A DNA stretch of 64,000 nucleotides from Novosphingobium sp. (GCA_024236175.1 JACKKY010000002.1:806001-870000); one strand, 5' to 3'. Positions 33,377 through 42,595 are shown, numbered from the stretch's first letter. Numbers and translations: made by a program. Notes: generated by a model not told the origin, from the sequence alone.

Positions 33377-34176
33377 GCCGTCTGGCGAATGCCTTTTCCA
33401 AAGGCCGCCCTGCCCTCGTCACTTTCGTAACCGCCGGCGATCCGACGCCCGACGCCACGCCGGCGATCCTCGACGCGCTGGTCGAAGGCGGCGCCGACGT
33501 GATCGAGCTCGGCATGCCCTTTACCGACCCGATGGCCGACGGACCGGCGATCCAGGCCGCGAACCTGCGCTCGCTCGCTGCCGGCACCCGCACGGCGGAT
33601 ATCCTCAGGATCGCGACCGATTTCCGCGCGCGCCATCCCGAAGTGCCGCTGGTGCTGATGGGCTATGCCAACCCGATGACGATCCGCGGCCCGGAATGGT
33701 TCGCGGCCGAGTGCGCCAGGGCGGGCGTCGACGGCGTGATCTGCGTCGACATCCCGCCCGAGGAAGATCCCGAACTGGGCCCCGCATTGCGCTCGGCCGG
33801 GATTGCGCTGATTCGCCTCGCCACACCGACCACCGACGCGAAGCGCCTGCCCACCGTGCTGCAGGACACGTCCGGATTCCTCTACTACGTCTCGGTCGCG
33901 GGCATCACCGGCAAGCAGCAGGCCGCGCTCGGTTCGATCGAGGATGCGGTGGCGCGACTCAAGTCGGCGACGGAGCTTCCGGTCGCGGTCGGCTTCGGCG
34001 TGCGCACGCCCGACCAGGCCAGCGCCATCGCCAAGGTCGCCGACGGGGTCGTCGTGGGCTCCGCGCTGGTCGAAATGGTGGCCGAATGGGGGCCTGATGC
34101 CGCCGGTCCGGTGCGCGAGGCGACCAGGGCGCTTGCCGACGCGGTGCATTCCGCAAAGGAAATTGGGCAGCAATAA
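33373..34176 (+). CDS. trpA: Tryptophan synthase alpha chain
   Basis: Cleaves indole-3-glycerol phosphate and channels indole to TrpB. GTG 33373 overlaps the trpB stop by 4 bases; 267 residues. Motifs: LVTFVTAGDPTPD, VIELGMPFTDPMADGPAIQ (catalytic Glu and Asp), LVLMGYANPM, DGVICVDIPPEE and GFGVRTPDQ. A gene of very different base composition follows, where accD would normally be expected. Confidence 0.98.
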   Translation: MSRLANAFSKGRPALVTFVTAGDPTPDATPAILDALVEGGADVIELGMPFTDPMADGPAIQAANLRSLAAGTRTADILRIATDFRARHPEVPLVLMGYANPMTIRGPEWFAAECARAGVDGVICVDIPPEEDPELGPALRSAGIALIRLATPTTDAKRLPTVLQDTSGFLYYVSVAGITGKQQAALGSIEDAVARLKSATELPVAVGFGVRTPDQASAIAKVADGVVVGSALVEMVAEWGPDAAGPVREATRALADAVHSAKEIGQQ

Positions 34177-34194
34177 GCCGCGAGGAGGAGCTCC

Positions 34195-35235
34195 ATGAGC
34201 ACCATCATTTTCGCGTTTTCATATCAGTCTTTGTCGGGAAAACTTCCCCAGCATGAGCTGCTGAGCTTCAGGAATCGCGAAGCAGAAGTGCCCTATCTCT
34301 CCCCGATGACCCGTTTGTTCAGGCAATCATTCCGCGGCGTCTTCGAAAGCGCCCGAAAATTCGATCATCAAGAGCCATCTGTTGAAATAGACAACACAAA
34401 AATAACGCTGAAGCATTGCGTCGCCTTCTCCGCTGCAGACAGAGGCCTTGAGAAAAACGAGAAGCCGGACCGTCTATTGGTCTTTGTTATAGATATAGAA
34501 TCGAATTCCGAAGACACGGAAGCGGTAGACATTTGGAAGGATAACTTCCGCAATATTATACCAAAGCAAAATCTTGTGAGAGAATTCGGCTTCGGAAAAT
34601 TACTGGATTGTTGCTCCACATACTCTGATCAAATCGTAGGACATACATCTGTAGACATAAATTTCCCGCTAGAAGGTCGAGAATTGACGTTTGGGGCGGT
34701 TTTTGCATTCTACGCGCTTGGCTGGCTGAGTGCGATCAGAATCGAACGCCGTCAATTATTTATGGAACTTGTTCCTGTTTCTGCAATGACTTTAAAATCC
34801 GGGCGAAGAATTGCAGACCAACGCGTGCGGATTATCGACCAACAGCGCCATTTCCTGACCGAAGACCGCACCAACGACCTAGAGCTACGAAGATTCTGCA
34901 GCAGGTTGGCAAAAAAATACAATCTCCCTCAGAGATTTCAAAGGTCTCTAGAGATTCACCAGGCTTTCGAACACCATTTGGACAATTCCGCAAAATTGCA
35001 TAATGCAAGCCAGCTCGGATCGGTCGCAAACCTGATCTTTATCTTGACCATCCTGTCTGTGCCGATAGCATTTTTCAGCGCCATCGTCGCAATCGATGTC
35101 AAGAACGACATCTTCGTCAACGGACGTGAACTGATAAAGGACTTCAGGATCTATTCGGCATTCCTGGTCGGCGTCTTGTTCACGCTCATGCCTTTGATAA
35201 CGTTGAGACTGCTGGATAAATTCCGCCAATGGTAG
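34195..35235 (+). CDS. AT-rich orphan membrane protein (CorA-like topology)
   Basis: A 346-residue protein I do not recognise. It has a strong GAGGAG ribosome site. Residues 1-265 are soluble and mixed, with a helical stretch at about 205-270; two membrane helices follow at about 277-300 and 318-340 with a short acidic loop (DVKNDIFVNGRE). Two C-terminal helices after a long helix recall CorA-type proteins, but the GMN motif is absent (AID at that place). Codon use (many ATA, AAA, TTA) is far more AT-rich than its neighbours, which suggests recent transfer. It lies between trpA and folC. Confidence 0.8.
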   Translation: MSTIIFAFSYQSLSGKLPQHELLSFRNREAEVPYLSPMTRLFRQSFRGVFESARKFDHQEPSVEIDNTKITLKHCVAFSAADRGLEKNEKPDRLLVFVIDIESNSEDTEAVDIWKDNFRNIIPKQNLVREFGFGKLLDCCSTYSDQIVGHTSVDINFPLEGRELTFGAVFAFYALGWLSAIRIERRQLFMELVPVSAMTLKSGRRIADQRVRIIDQQRHFLTEDRTNDLELRRFCSRLAKKYNLPQRFQRSLEIHQAFEHHLDNSAKLHNASQLGSVANLIFILTILSVPIAFFSAIVAIDVKNDIFVNGRELIKDFRIYSAFLVGVLFTLMPLITLRLLDKFRQW

Positions 35236-35265
35236 GCTTCTTCAATCGCTGGGAGCCGAATCGCA

Positions 35266-36594
35266 ATGGCTGACCAGGCTGTCTCAGACGATCCGAGGGT
35301 CCAAGCGCAGCTCGACCGGCTGAACGCGATGACAGCCGGGCATGACAAGCTCGGCCGCAAGCGACTGCGTCGCTTGCTTGAACGCCTTGGCGATCCGCAT
35401 TTGCGCATGCCCCCGGTCTTCCACGTAGCGGGGACGAACGGCAAGGGATCCGTCTGCACCTATCTGAGGGAAGCCATTGCCGCCGCCGGCATGACTGCAC
35501 ATGTCTACACCAGCCCTCATCTGGTCAGGCTGAACGAGCGAATCCGCATCGCAAATCAGCTCGTGAGCGACGAGGAACTGGCCCGGCTTCTGTCCGACAC
35601 GCTGGATGCCGTGGGCAATGACGAAACCACCTTCTTCGAGGCGACCACGGCTGCAGCTTTCCTGGCCTTTTCGCGGCACCCGGCTGATGCTTGCATCGTC
35701 GAAGTCGGCATTGGCGGGCGGCTGGATGCAACCAATGTGATTCCGGATGCGATTGCTTGCGGCATCGCCGAGATCGGCATCGACCACCAGGAATACCTCG
35801 GAAACACGGTCGAAGAGATCGCCAGCGAAAAGGCAGGCATCGCCAAGCCCGGCGCTCCGCTTGTCACGCTTTCCTACAAGCCCCCCATCGAAGCTCGGAT
35901 CGCCGAGGCAGCCACGGCTGTTGGAGCACCGATACTGGCGAAAGGCAGGGACTGGGATGCGAACTTTCTTGACGGCAGGCTCCACTATCGCGACGCCGAG
36001 GGTGCGATGGAGTTGCCGATGCCCGCGCTGGTAGGCGCGCATCAGGCAGACAATGCCGGCCTTGCCATCGCCATGATGCGTCATCAGCAAGTGCTGAAGA
36101 TCGGGGAACAGGCGATCGAAACGGCCATGATACAGGCCAGGTGGCCGGCGCGCCTCTCGCTTCTAGGCCCGGGCCCGGTGACCGACCAGTTTGCGGAAGA
36201 CTCCCAGCTCTGGCTCGACGGCGCTCATAATGTCACGGCGATGGAAGCCGTGGTCGAATTCATGCAGGGGCGGCTTGCGCCGGGGGCCAAGCTCCACATC
36301 ATATTCGCCCTGCTCGATGACAAAGACGCGCACGGCGTGATGGGTTGTTTCGGAGCGGTGACCTGCGACATCATCACCGTACCAATCGCCGGCTATCATT
36401 GCCGTCCGCCCGGCGAGCTGTGCGCAATCGCCCGGGAACTGAATCTGGATGCGAGGGAAGCTGCGGACTTCGCTGCAGCCCTCAAGACGATCGGCGATGA
36501 AGCCCGGTTGGAGAAACCGCTGACAATACTCATCACCGGCTCACTCTATCTTGCCGGGCAGGTGCTGCGCTTCAACCGGCAGGTGCCGGACTAG
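35266..36594 (+). CDS. folC: Dihydrofolate / folylpolyglutamate synthase
   Basis: Adds glutamate to dihydropteroate and folates. The 442 residues contain the Mur-ligase-type P-loop FHVAGTNGKGSVCTYL, TSPHLVRLNERIRI, EATTAAAFLAF, EVGIGGRLDATNV, GIDHQEYLGNTVEEIASEKAGI and LDGAHN. ATG 35266 fits. Its 3' end overlaps the convergent transporter gene by 23 bases. In related genomes it usually follows trpA-accD. Confidence 0.97.
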   Translation: MADQAVSDDPRVQAQLDRLNAMTAGHDKLGRKRLRRLLERLGDPHLRMPPVFHVAGTNGKGSVCTYLREAIAAAGMTAHVYTSPHLVRLNERIRIANQLVSDEELARLLSDTLDAVGNDETTFFEATTAAAFLAFSRHPADACIVEVGIGGRLDATNVIPDAIACGIAEIGIDHQEYLGNTVEEIASEKAGIAKPGAPLVTLSYKPPIEARIAEAATAVGAPILAKGRDWDANFLDGRLHYRDAEGAMELPMPALVGAHQADNAGLAIAMMRHQQVLKIGEQAIETAMIQARWPARLSLLGPGPVTDQFAEDSQLWLDGAHNVTAMEAVVEFMQGRLAPGAKLHIIFALLDDKDAHGVMGCFGAVTCDIITVPIAGYHCRPPGELCAIARELNLDAREAADFAAALKTIGDEARLEKPLTILITGSLYLAGQVLRFNRQVPD

Positions 36595-38275
36595 GCACGG
36601 GCCTGGCCAGTCGCGACTGGCGCCACCATTCGACGAAACAGAGCACGACCGCGACAAAGCCGATGGCAGTTGTCAGCAGGAACACTTCGTAATAGCCGCG
36701 CTGTTCGATCATCTTGCCCAGCGCGCCGCGGCCCAGCGTTCCCACCAGCAGCGTGAGCGACGAGACCAGCGCATACTGCACCGCGCTGTATCCCTTCGAA
36801 ACGATCGAGGAGAGATAGGCGACGAAGGCCGCACCCGCGATGCCCACCGCGACGTTCTCTCCGGCGATCGTCACCATCAGCTTGGCGAGCCGGGCATCGC
36901 CGCCCAGGTGGCTCACCAGCCACGAGAAGCCTATCGCATCGCTGACCGCCTGCATGCGCGCGCCGCCGACGGCGAGGTCGGCATATAGCAGGTTGGTCAG
37001 GGCGGCGATGATCGCTCCAAGGGTCAGCGTCGCCATGCGTCCGATCACTGTCAGCAGGGTTCCGCCTAGAGCCAGGCCCAACATGAGCGCGCCGACGCCG
37101 AAGAACTTGGAGGCGACCGCGACCTCGTCCTTCGAATACTGCAGTTCACCCAGGTAGAACGGATAGGCGAAACTGCCCCAGATCGAATCGGTGATGCGAT
37201 AAGTCAGCACCAGCCCCAGCACCACGATCAACGCCCAGCCAAGCCTGCCGACGAAATCGGCCAGCGGCACCACGAGTGCCCGGTAGCCGTGATCGACCAG
37301 ACGGTCGAGCCCGGAGGAGACCGGCGCGGCCTGCCTGAGCACGTATCGGCCAGCCTTTTTCAGATACACCAGCCATGCAGCGATAATGGCCGGCAGGATT
37401 ACGGTAGCGACCACCACCAGCGGCCCGCGGGTGGCGATGAAAGCAACCGAATCGGGGCGGGTTGCGGGATCGCTGCCGAGCGAGCGGACCATGAAGACGC
37501 CCACGGTGATCAACGCCCAAGCCCAGAGCAATCCGATCAGCAGCAAGGCCCATTTGCGGATTCGCGGCTCGATCTCGCCCGGCTGGCGCAGCTCGGCCAG
37601 TTCGTCCGCTTCGGGACCGATATGCTGCACGCCTTCACGGGTATCGGGCGCGAACAGGCTGGCCAGGCCGATGACCGCCATGATCGCGCCCATGCTGGCG
37701 TAAACGGTAGGCCAGCTCGTCCGCTCGGCAAGGAACAGCGCCAATGCACCACCCACCAGGGCGGCGATACGGTAGCCCATCTGGTATACGGTCGAGAGCA
37801 TGTCGATCGTCGCTTCCTCGTCGGCGACGTCAACACGCCAGGCGTCGACGACCACGTCCTGCGTGGCCGAAGCAAAGGCACCGATTCCCGCGAGGAGCGA
37901 GAACCAGCCCAGCGACTTCAACGGATCGAGCGTCGAGAGGACGAGCAGGATCACTCCCAGCAGCAGTTGCGCGACCACGATCCATTGCTTGCGGCGCCCC
38001 AGCCGCTTGATCAGCGGGAGGTCGATACGATCAAGCAGCGGCGACCACAGGAACTTGAAGGCATAGGCAAGGCCGATCAGCGAGAAGACGCCCATCGTCT
38101 CCAGATCGACTTCGGCATCGGAGAGCCACGCGTAGAGCGTCCCCAGCAGCAGGGCGTAGGGCAGTCCGGCGGCAAACCCGAATATCGCCATATAGCCGGT
38201 TTTCGGACTTCCCAGCGCGGCAAGGATGCGGCGCCATCCGGGCTTTTGCGGCTGTTCGGCAGCGGTTTCGGCCAC
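36572..38275 (-). CDS. AmpG-like MFS permease
   Basis: A 567-residue multi-pass permease. GTG 38275 is preceded by GGGAGGG at about 6 bases; an upstream GTG (38308) is less likely. The N-terminus SPKTGYMAIFGFAAGLPYALLLGTLYAWLSDAEVDLETMGVFSLIGLAYAFKFLWSPLLDR matches AmpG proteins, which import anhydromuropeptides for cell-wall recycling. It has 12-14 helices and a cytoplasmic insert (DTREGVQHIGPEADELAELRQPG). It is longer than E. coli AmpG (491). A link to beta-lactam sensing is possible but not shown here. Confidence 0.87.
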   Translation of the reverse strand: MAETAAEQPQKPGWRRILAALGSPKTGYMAIFGFAAGLPYALLLGTLYAWLSDAEVDLETMGVFSLIGLAYAFKFLWSPLLDRIDLPLIKRLGRRKQWIVVAQLLLGVILLVLSTLDPLKSLGWFSLLAGIGAFASATQDVVVDAWRVDVADEEATIDMLSTVYQMGYRIAALVGGALALFLAERTSWPTVYASMGAIMAVIGLASLFAPDTREGVQHIGPEADELAELRQPGEIEPRIRKWALLLIGLLWAWALITVGVFMVRSLGSDPATRPDSVAFIATRGPLVVVATVILPAIIAAWLVYLKKAGRYVLRQAAPVSSGLDRLVDHGYRALVVPLADFVGRLGWALIVVLGLVLTYRITDSIWGSFAYPFYLGELQYSKDEVAVASKFFGVGALMLGLALGGTLLTVIGRMATLTLGAIIAALTNLLYADLAVGGARMQAVSDAIGFSWLVSHLGGDARLAKLMVTIAGENVAVGIAGAAFVAYLSSIVSKGYSAVQYALVSSLTLLVGTLGRGALGKMIEQRGYYEVFLLTTAIGFVAVVLCFVEWWRQSRLARPVPSPAPAG

Positions 38276-38371
38276 TGGCGACCCTCCCTTTCCTCGAAGA
38301 GCCCACACTTAACGTCGCTGCGGCTGATGGGAAGGCTGGATGCGGCGGCCCTCAACAGCTAAGTGCCGCCG

Positions 38372-39283
38372 ATGCCAAGAGCAGACAAACCCAAGGGTGA
38401 CGACCCGGCACCGCGCAGCGGAGAGAGAATCGCCAAGCTGCTAGCCCGTGCAGGCGTCGCCAGCCGGCGCGAGGCCGAGCGGATGATCGCGGACGGCCGC
38501 ATCAAGATCGGCGACCAGCCGGTCACGACGCCGGCGACGCTGCTGGCAAACCTCAAAGGCGTTACGGTCGACGGCAAGCCCGTGAAAGCGCCCGAACCGC
38601 CCAGGCTGTTCGCGTTCCACAAGCCGGCCGGGCTCATCACCGCCGAGCGCGACCCCGCCGGCCGGCCGACGATCTATACAGCGCTGCGCAACGCCCTGCC
38701 GAAGGGAACGCCGCGGCTGATGCCGGTAGGGCGGCTCGATCTGAACACCGAAGGTCTGCTGCTGCTTACCAACGACGGGGAACTGAAGCGGGCGATGGAA
38801 TTGCCGTCCACGGGCGTCCCCCGCAGCTACCGGGCCAGGACGTTCGGCGATATTTCCCAGAACCGGCTCGACGAGCTGATCGAAGGCGTCACCATTGACG
38901 GCGTGCGCTACGGCAGGATCGACGCCAATCTCGATCGCAAGACCGGCCGCAACCAGTGGATCGAATTGACCCTGACCGAAGGCAAGAACCGTGAAGTGCG
39001 CCGGGTGCTCGAACATCTCGGCCTTCAAGTCAGCCGGTTGATCCGGGTCGGCTATGGTCCCTTCTATCTCGACGATCTGCCGAGAGGTACCGCAGTCGAA
39101 ATCAGGCAATCGGATGTGGAACGCTTCCGCAAATCCCTGAAGCGAGTAGTCCCTCACCCCCCGGCCCCCTCCTCTGAAGAGAAGGGGGCTTCGCGCCGCA
39201 GACCTCCTCGCCCTCCTGTTCAGAGGAGGGGGCCGGGGGGTGAAAGGCAGCACACTGCAAGGCGCAGGAAACCGCGCCCATGA
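38372..39283 (+). CDS. RsuA/RluB-family rRNA pseudouridine synthase
   Basis: Modifies a uridine in ribosomal RNA. From ATG 38372 (or GTG 38363) it has an S4 domain (ERIAKLLARAGVASRREAERMIADGRI), then the catalytic domain with KPAGLITAERDPAGRPTIY, MPVGRLDLNTEGLLLLTNDG (catalytic Asp) and GKNREVRRVLEHLG. The last 40-45 residues are Pro/Arg-rich and are encoded by a 90-base inverted repeat (39154-39243) that runs in frame. The stop overlaps the rsmD start by 4 bases. Confidence 0.94.
   Translation: MPRADKPKGDDPAPRSGERIAKLLARAGVASRREAERMIADGRIKIGDQPVTTPATLLANLKGVTVDGKPVKAPEPPRLFAFHKPAGLITAERDPAGRPTIYTALRNALPKGTPRLMPVGRLDLNTEGLLLLTNDGELKRAMELPSTGVPRSYRARTFGDISQNRLDELIEGVTIDGVRYGRIDANLDRKTGRNQWIELTLTEGKNREVRRVLEHLGLQVSRLIRVGYGPFYLDDLPRGTAVEIRQSDVERFRKSLKRVVPHPPAPSSEEKGASRRRPPRPPVQRRGPGGERQHTARRRKPRP
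39154..39243. repeat. 90-base inverted repeat inside pseudouridine synthase tail
   Basis: Perfect 24-base arms at 39154-39177 and 39220-39243 (TCACCCCCCGGCCCCCTCCT and onward), separated by 42 bases. It has the same overall length as the element at 21169 but a different sequence. It is translated in frame as part of the upstream gene, giving the residues HPPAPSSEEKGAS and RRGPGGER. Confidence 0.9.
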
Positions 39284-39828
39284 GCCTGCGGATCATTTCC
39301 GGCCAGTGGCGCGGGCGCAGACTTCTCGCGCCGGAAGGCGATACCACCCGGCCCACCGCAGATCGCACCCGAGAAACCCTGTTTTCGATGCTGGCGAGCC
39401 GTCTCGGCAGTTTCGAGGACCTTGCCGTCGCAGACCTGTTCGCCGGCTCGGGCGCTCTGGGTCTCGAAGCGCTGTCGCGCGGCGCGGCAAGCTGCATCTT
39501 CGTGGAGCAGGATCCGCCGGCGATACGGGCGCTCAGGCGCAACATCCTTACGATGCGGGCCCAGGCGCAATGCGATGTCCGGGCAATCTCGGTGATGGCG
39601 CTTGGCCCGGCGAAACAGCCGCTGGACCTGATTTTCATGGACCCGCCTTATGACACCGGCGCGGGCGCAGTGGCGCTCGACAAGCTCAACCGCCTCGGCT
39701 GGATTGCCCCTTCAAGCTGGATCAGCGTCGAAACCTCCCGCAACGAGGAATTGCGGGTGAAGGGCTTCGAAGTCGAGACGGTGCGCGACGCCGGCAAGGC
39801 GCGCCTGCATCTGCTCCGGCCGGAATAG
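39280..39828 (+). CDS. rsmD: 16S rRNA (guanine966-N2)-methyltransferase
   Basis: A 182-residue SAM-dependent methyltransferase. MSLRIISGQWRGRRLLAPEG is the typical RsmD opening, followed by TRPTADRTRETLFSML, the SAM site VADLFAGSGALGLEALSRGA, and the catalytic FMDPPYD. The start lies in the stop of the pseudouridine synthase gene (ATGA). Two rRNA-modifying enzymes are thus made from one message. Confidence 0.96.
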   Translation: MSLRIISGQWRGRRLLAPEGDTTRPTADRTRETLFSMLASRLGSFEDLAVADLFAGSGALGLEALSRGAASCIFVEQDPPAIRALRRNILTMRAQAQCDVRAISVMALGPAKQPLDLIFMDPPYDTGAGAVALDKLNRLGWIAPSSWISVETSRNEELRVKGFEVETVRDAGKARLHLLRPE

Positions 39829-39830
39829 CC

Positions 39831-40139
39831 CTATTTTTCGTCCTTTTCGTCGCCGGACTGCTCTTCGGGCAGCGGCCTGTCGATCTCGCTGGCGGGTTTT
39901 CCGGGCCAGTAGTCGATGGCCCGGTTGCCCTGGTCGAGCCCGATCTCTCGCGGGTTGACGCAGCCGTCGGTCTTTTCCGGCGTACATACGTCCATGACGA
40001 AGCCGTCGAACTTCACCTTGGTGGCGCCGCCCTGCGCATCGCGTTCGAGAACTTCAACGTCCTTTGGCCTTTCGTCGGCCAGGACAGGCGCCGGGAGGTA
40101 GACAATCACAAGGCCGAGAGTTCAAAGCAGTTCCTTCAT
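39831..40139 (-). pseudogene. Small secreted protein with in-frame stop in signal peptide
   Basis: ATG 40139 is preceded by AGGAG at 7 bases and reads MKELL, then TGA (40122-40124), then TLGLVIVYLPAPVLADERPKD in the same frame. Without the stop this would be a 102-residue precursor with a normal signal peptide cleaved after VLA. The remaining frame (39831-40109) could only start at GTG 40109, which has no ribosome site. The mature part (ERDAQGGATKVKFDGFVMDVCTPEKTDGCVNPREIGLDQG) has two Cys and an acidic tail. Family not recognised. Either a nonsense mutation, a sequence error, or TGA readthrough. Confidence 0.7.
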
Positions 40140-40255
40140 GAAATCGCTCCTGTGCGTGCGAGCATGGTGGCGGCCAAAACTCGCGTACGCAAGCATTGGC
40201 CCGGCCAAGGTACTGCCCCTTGCGCTGCGATGCCCTGTTCCCTAGCTGTTCGCAT

Positions 40256-42559
40256 GTGTCCCAGCCTGCCGCGCCTCCTGCCGAATCACTCGACAACGAT
40301 CCCCTGCTCGCCGGGCTGAACCCGCCTCAGCGCGAAGCTGTGCTGACGACGGAAGGACCGCTGCTGATGCTGGCCGGGGCCGGTACCGGCAAGACGGCTG
40401 CCCTCACGGCACGCCTCGCCCACCTGATTCGTTCGCGGCTGGCATGGCCGTCGGAAATCCTGTGCGTCACCTTCACGAACAAGGCAGCGCGCGAAATGCG
40501 CGAAAGGGTCGGCCAGCTGATCGGCCCGGCCGTGGAAGGGATGCCCTTCCTGGGCACGTTCCACTCGATCGCAGCAAGGATGCTGAGGCGCCACGCGGAA
40601 CTCGTCGGGCTTCAGTCGAACTACACGATCATCGACACGGACGACCAGCTGCGACTCCTGAAGCAGCTCATCCAGGCCAACGACCTCGACGAGAAGCGCT
40701 GGCCGGCGCGCCAGCTCGCCGGCTGCATTGACCGCTGGAAGAACCGCGGGCTCAATCCTGGCGATCTCGACGCCGCCGAGAACGAGGCATACGCCAACGG
40801 CCAGGGCCAGAAATTCTACCAGCTCTATCAGGACCGTCTGAAAGCGCTGAACGCCTGCGATTTCGGCGACCTGCTGCTGCACATGCTCAACATTTTCCGC
40901 CAGCATCGCGACGTGCTGGAGCAATACCAGCAGCGGTTCAAATACGTCCTCGTCGACGAATATCAGGATACCAACCAGGTGCAGTATCTGTGGCTGCGCC
41001 TGCTCGCGCAGGGACGGCAGAACATCTGCGTCGTGGGCGATGACGATCAATCGATCTATTCCTGGCGCGGCGCCGAGATCGCCAACATCCTGCGTTTCGA
41101 GAAAGACTTTCCCGGCGCGAAAGTGATCCGTCTCGAGCAGAACTACCGCTCGACGCCGGAAATCCTCGCCGCCGCGTCCGGGCTCATCCGCTCCAACAGC
41201 GAGCGCCTCGGCAAGACGCTCTGGACCGAGCGCCACGCCGGCGACAAGCTGCGCGTGATCGGCGTATGGGACGGACCGGAGGAAGCGCGGCGCGTCGGCG
41301 ACGAGATCGAACGGCTGGAGCGAGAAGGCGCCCCGCTCGACCGGATCGCCATCCTCGTTCGCGCCCAGTTCCAGACCCGCGAGTTCGAAGACCGTTTCAT
41401 AACGATCGGACTCAACTATCGGATTATCGGGGGTTTCCGCTTCTACGAGCGTGCCGAGATCCGCGATGCCCTCGCCTATCTCAGAGTGATCGCCCAGCCT
41501 TCCGACGACCTGGCTTTCGAGCGCATCTACAACACGCCGAAACGCGGGCTGGGCGACAAGGCGCTGGAAAAGCTCCACCGCCATGCGCGGGCGCGTGGCC
41601 TGCCGCTCGCCGCCGCCGCAATCGACATCGCCGACAGCGACGAGCTTCCTGCCCGCGCCCGCAATACCGTGCTGGCCCTGATGCGCGACTTCGCCCGGTG
41701 GCGCGATCTATCCAAGAGCGTGAGCCCGGCCGAACTCGCGCGCACGGTGCTCGACGAATCCGGATATACCGAAGCGCTGCAGGCCCAGCGCACCGCCGAG
41801 GCCGCGGGCAGGCTGGAGAACCTGTCGGAACTCGCCCGGGCGATGGAGGACTACGAAACCCTCGGCGACTTCCTCGAGCATGTCAGCCTGATCATGGACA
41901 ACGACGCGGCCGACGACGTCGAGAAAGTCACGATCATGACGATGCACGCGGCCAAGGGGCTCGAATTCGATAACGTCTTCCTGCCTGGCTGGGAGGAAGG
42001 CATCTTTCCGTCGCAGCGTTCCCTGGACGAAGGCGGTCTTGCCAGCCTCGAGGAAGAACGCCGCCTGGCCTACGTGGCAATCACCCGGGCGCGGCGGCGC
42101 TGCACTATCCTGCATGCCGCGAACCGGCGCATCTACGGGCAGTGGACCAGTTCGATCCCCTCACGGTTCATCGAGGAACTGCCCGACGAACATGTCGCGC
42201 AGGAGACCACGCTGACCGGAGGCGCATCGATGTGGCGGGCGCAATGGTCGGAACAATCCGATCCCTTCGCCGATGTCGCCCGGGCCCGCCCCTCGCACGC
42301 GATGAGCCGCGGCCCGGGCTGGCAGCGCGCCGCTTCGCAGAGCTACGATCCGACCCCGCGCCGCCTGGCCGAACCGTCCCGCAGCGCGGCAAGCTATGCC
42401 GCAAAGCCCCGCACCGACATCGCCGTCGGCGCGCGGGTGTTTCACGAGAAGTTCGGCTACGGCACGGTCGCCGCGCAGGAAGGCAACAAGCTGGAAATCG
42501 ACTTCGAGCAGACCGGCCGCAAGCGCGTCATCGACAGCTTCGTGAAGATCGCCGAGTAG
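40256..42559 (+). CDS. UvrD/PcrA-type ATP-dependent DNA helicase
   Basis: Superfamily 1A 3'-5' helicase. GTG 40256 (VSQPAAPPAESLDNDPLLAGLNPPQREAVL) gives 767 residues; a TTG at 40196 would lengthen it. Motifs in order: GAGTGKTAALTARLA (I), CVTFTNKAAREMRERV (Ia), VDEYQDTNQVQY (II), GDDDQSIYSWRGAE (III), RLEQNYRST (IV), TMHAAKGLEFDNVFLPGWEEG (V) and AYVAITRARRRC (VI). The C-terminal YGTVAAQEGNKLEIDFEQTGRKRVIDSF is the PcrA/UvrD tudor-like domain. Likely roles are repair and removal of stalled complexes. Confidence 0.94.
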   Translation: MSQPAAPPAESLDNDPLLAGLNPPQREAVLTTEGPLLMLAGAGTGKTAALTARLAHLIRSRLAWPSEILCVTFTNKAAREMRERVGQLIGPAVEGMPFLGTFHSIAARMLRRHAELVGLQSNYTIIDTDDQLRLLKQLIQANDLDEKRWPARQLAGCIDRWKNRGLNPGDLDAAENEAYANGQGQKFYQLYQDRLKALNACDFGDLLLHMLNIFRQHRDVLEQYQQRFKYVLVDEYQDTNQVQYLWLRLLAQGRQNICVVGDDDQSIYSWRGAEIANILRFEKDFPGAKVIRLEQNYRSTPEILAAASGLIRSNSERLGKTLWTERHAGDKLRVIGVWDGPEEARRVGDEIERLEREGAPLDRIAILVRAQFQTREFEDRFITIGLNYRIIGGFRFYERAEIRDALAYLRVIAQPSDDLAFERIYNTPKRGLGDKALEKLHRHARARGLPLAAAAIDIADSDELPARARNTVLALMRDFARWRDLSKSVSPAELARTVLDESGYTEALQAQRTAEAAGRLENLSELARAMEDYETLGDFLEHVSLIMDNDAADDVEKVTIMTMHAAKGLEFDNVFLPGWEEGIFPSQRSLDEGGLASLEEERRLAYVAITRARRRCTILHAANRRIYGQWTSSIPSRFIEELPDEHVAQETTLTGGASMWRAQWSEQSDPFADVARARPSHAMSRGPGWQRAASQSYDPTPRRLAEPSRSAASYAAKPRTDIAVGARVFHEKFGYGTVAAQEGNKLEIDFEQTGRKRVIDSFVKIAE

Positions 42560-42595
42560 CGCGATAACCACTCCCTGCACGGGATCGGGGTTTGT

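Noticed and set aside
36572..38275. Functional link between the AmpG-like permease and the beta-lactamase
   Set aside because: They are about 8 kb apart with unrelated genes between and no AmpR-type regulator, so a link is only speculation.
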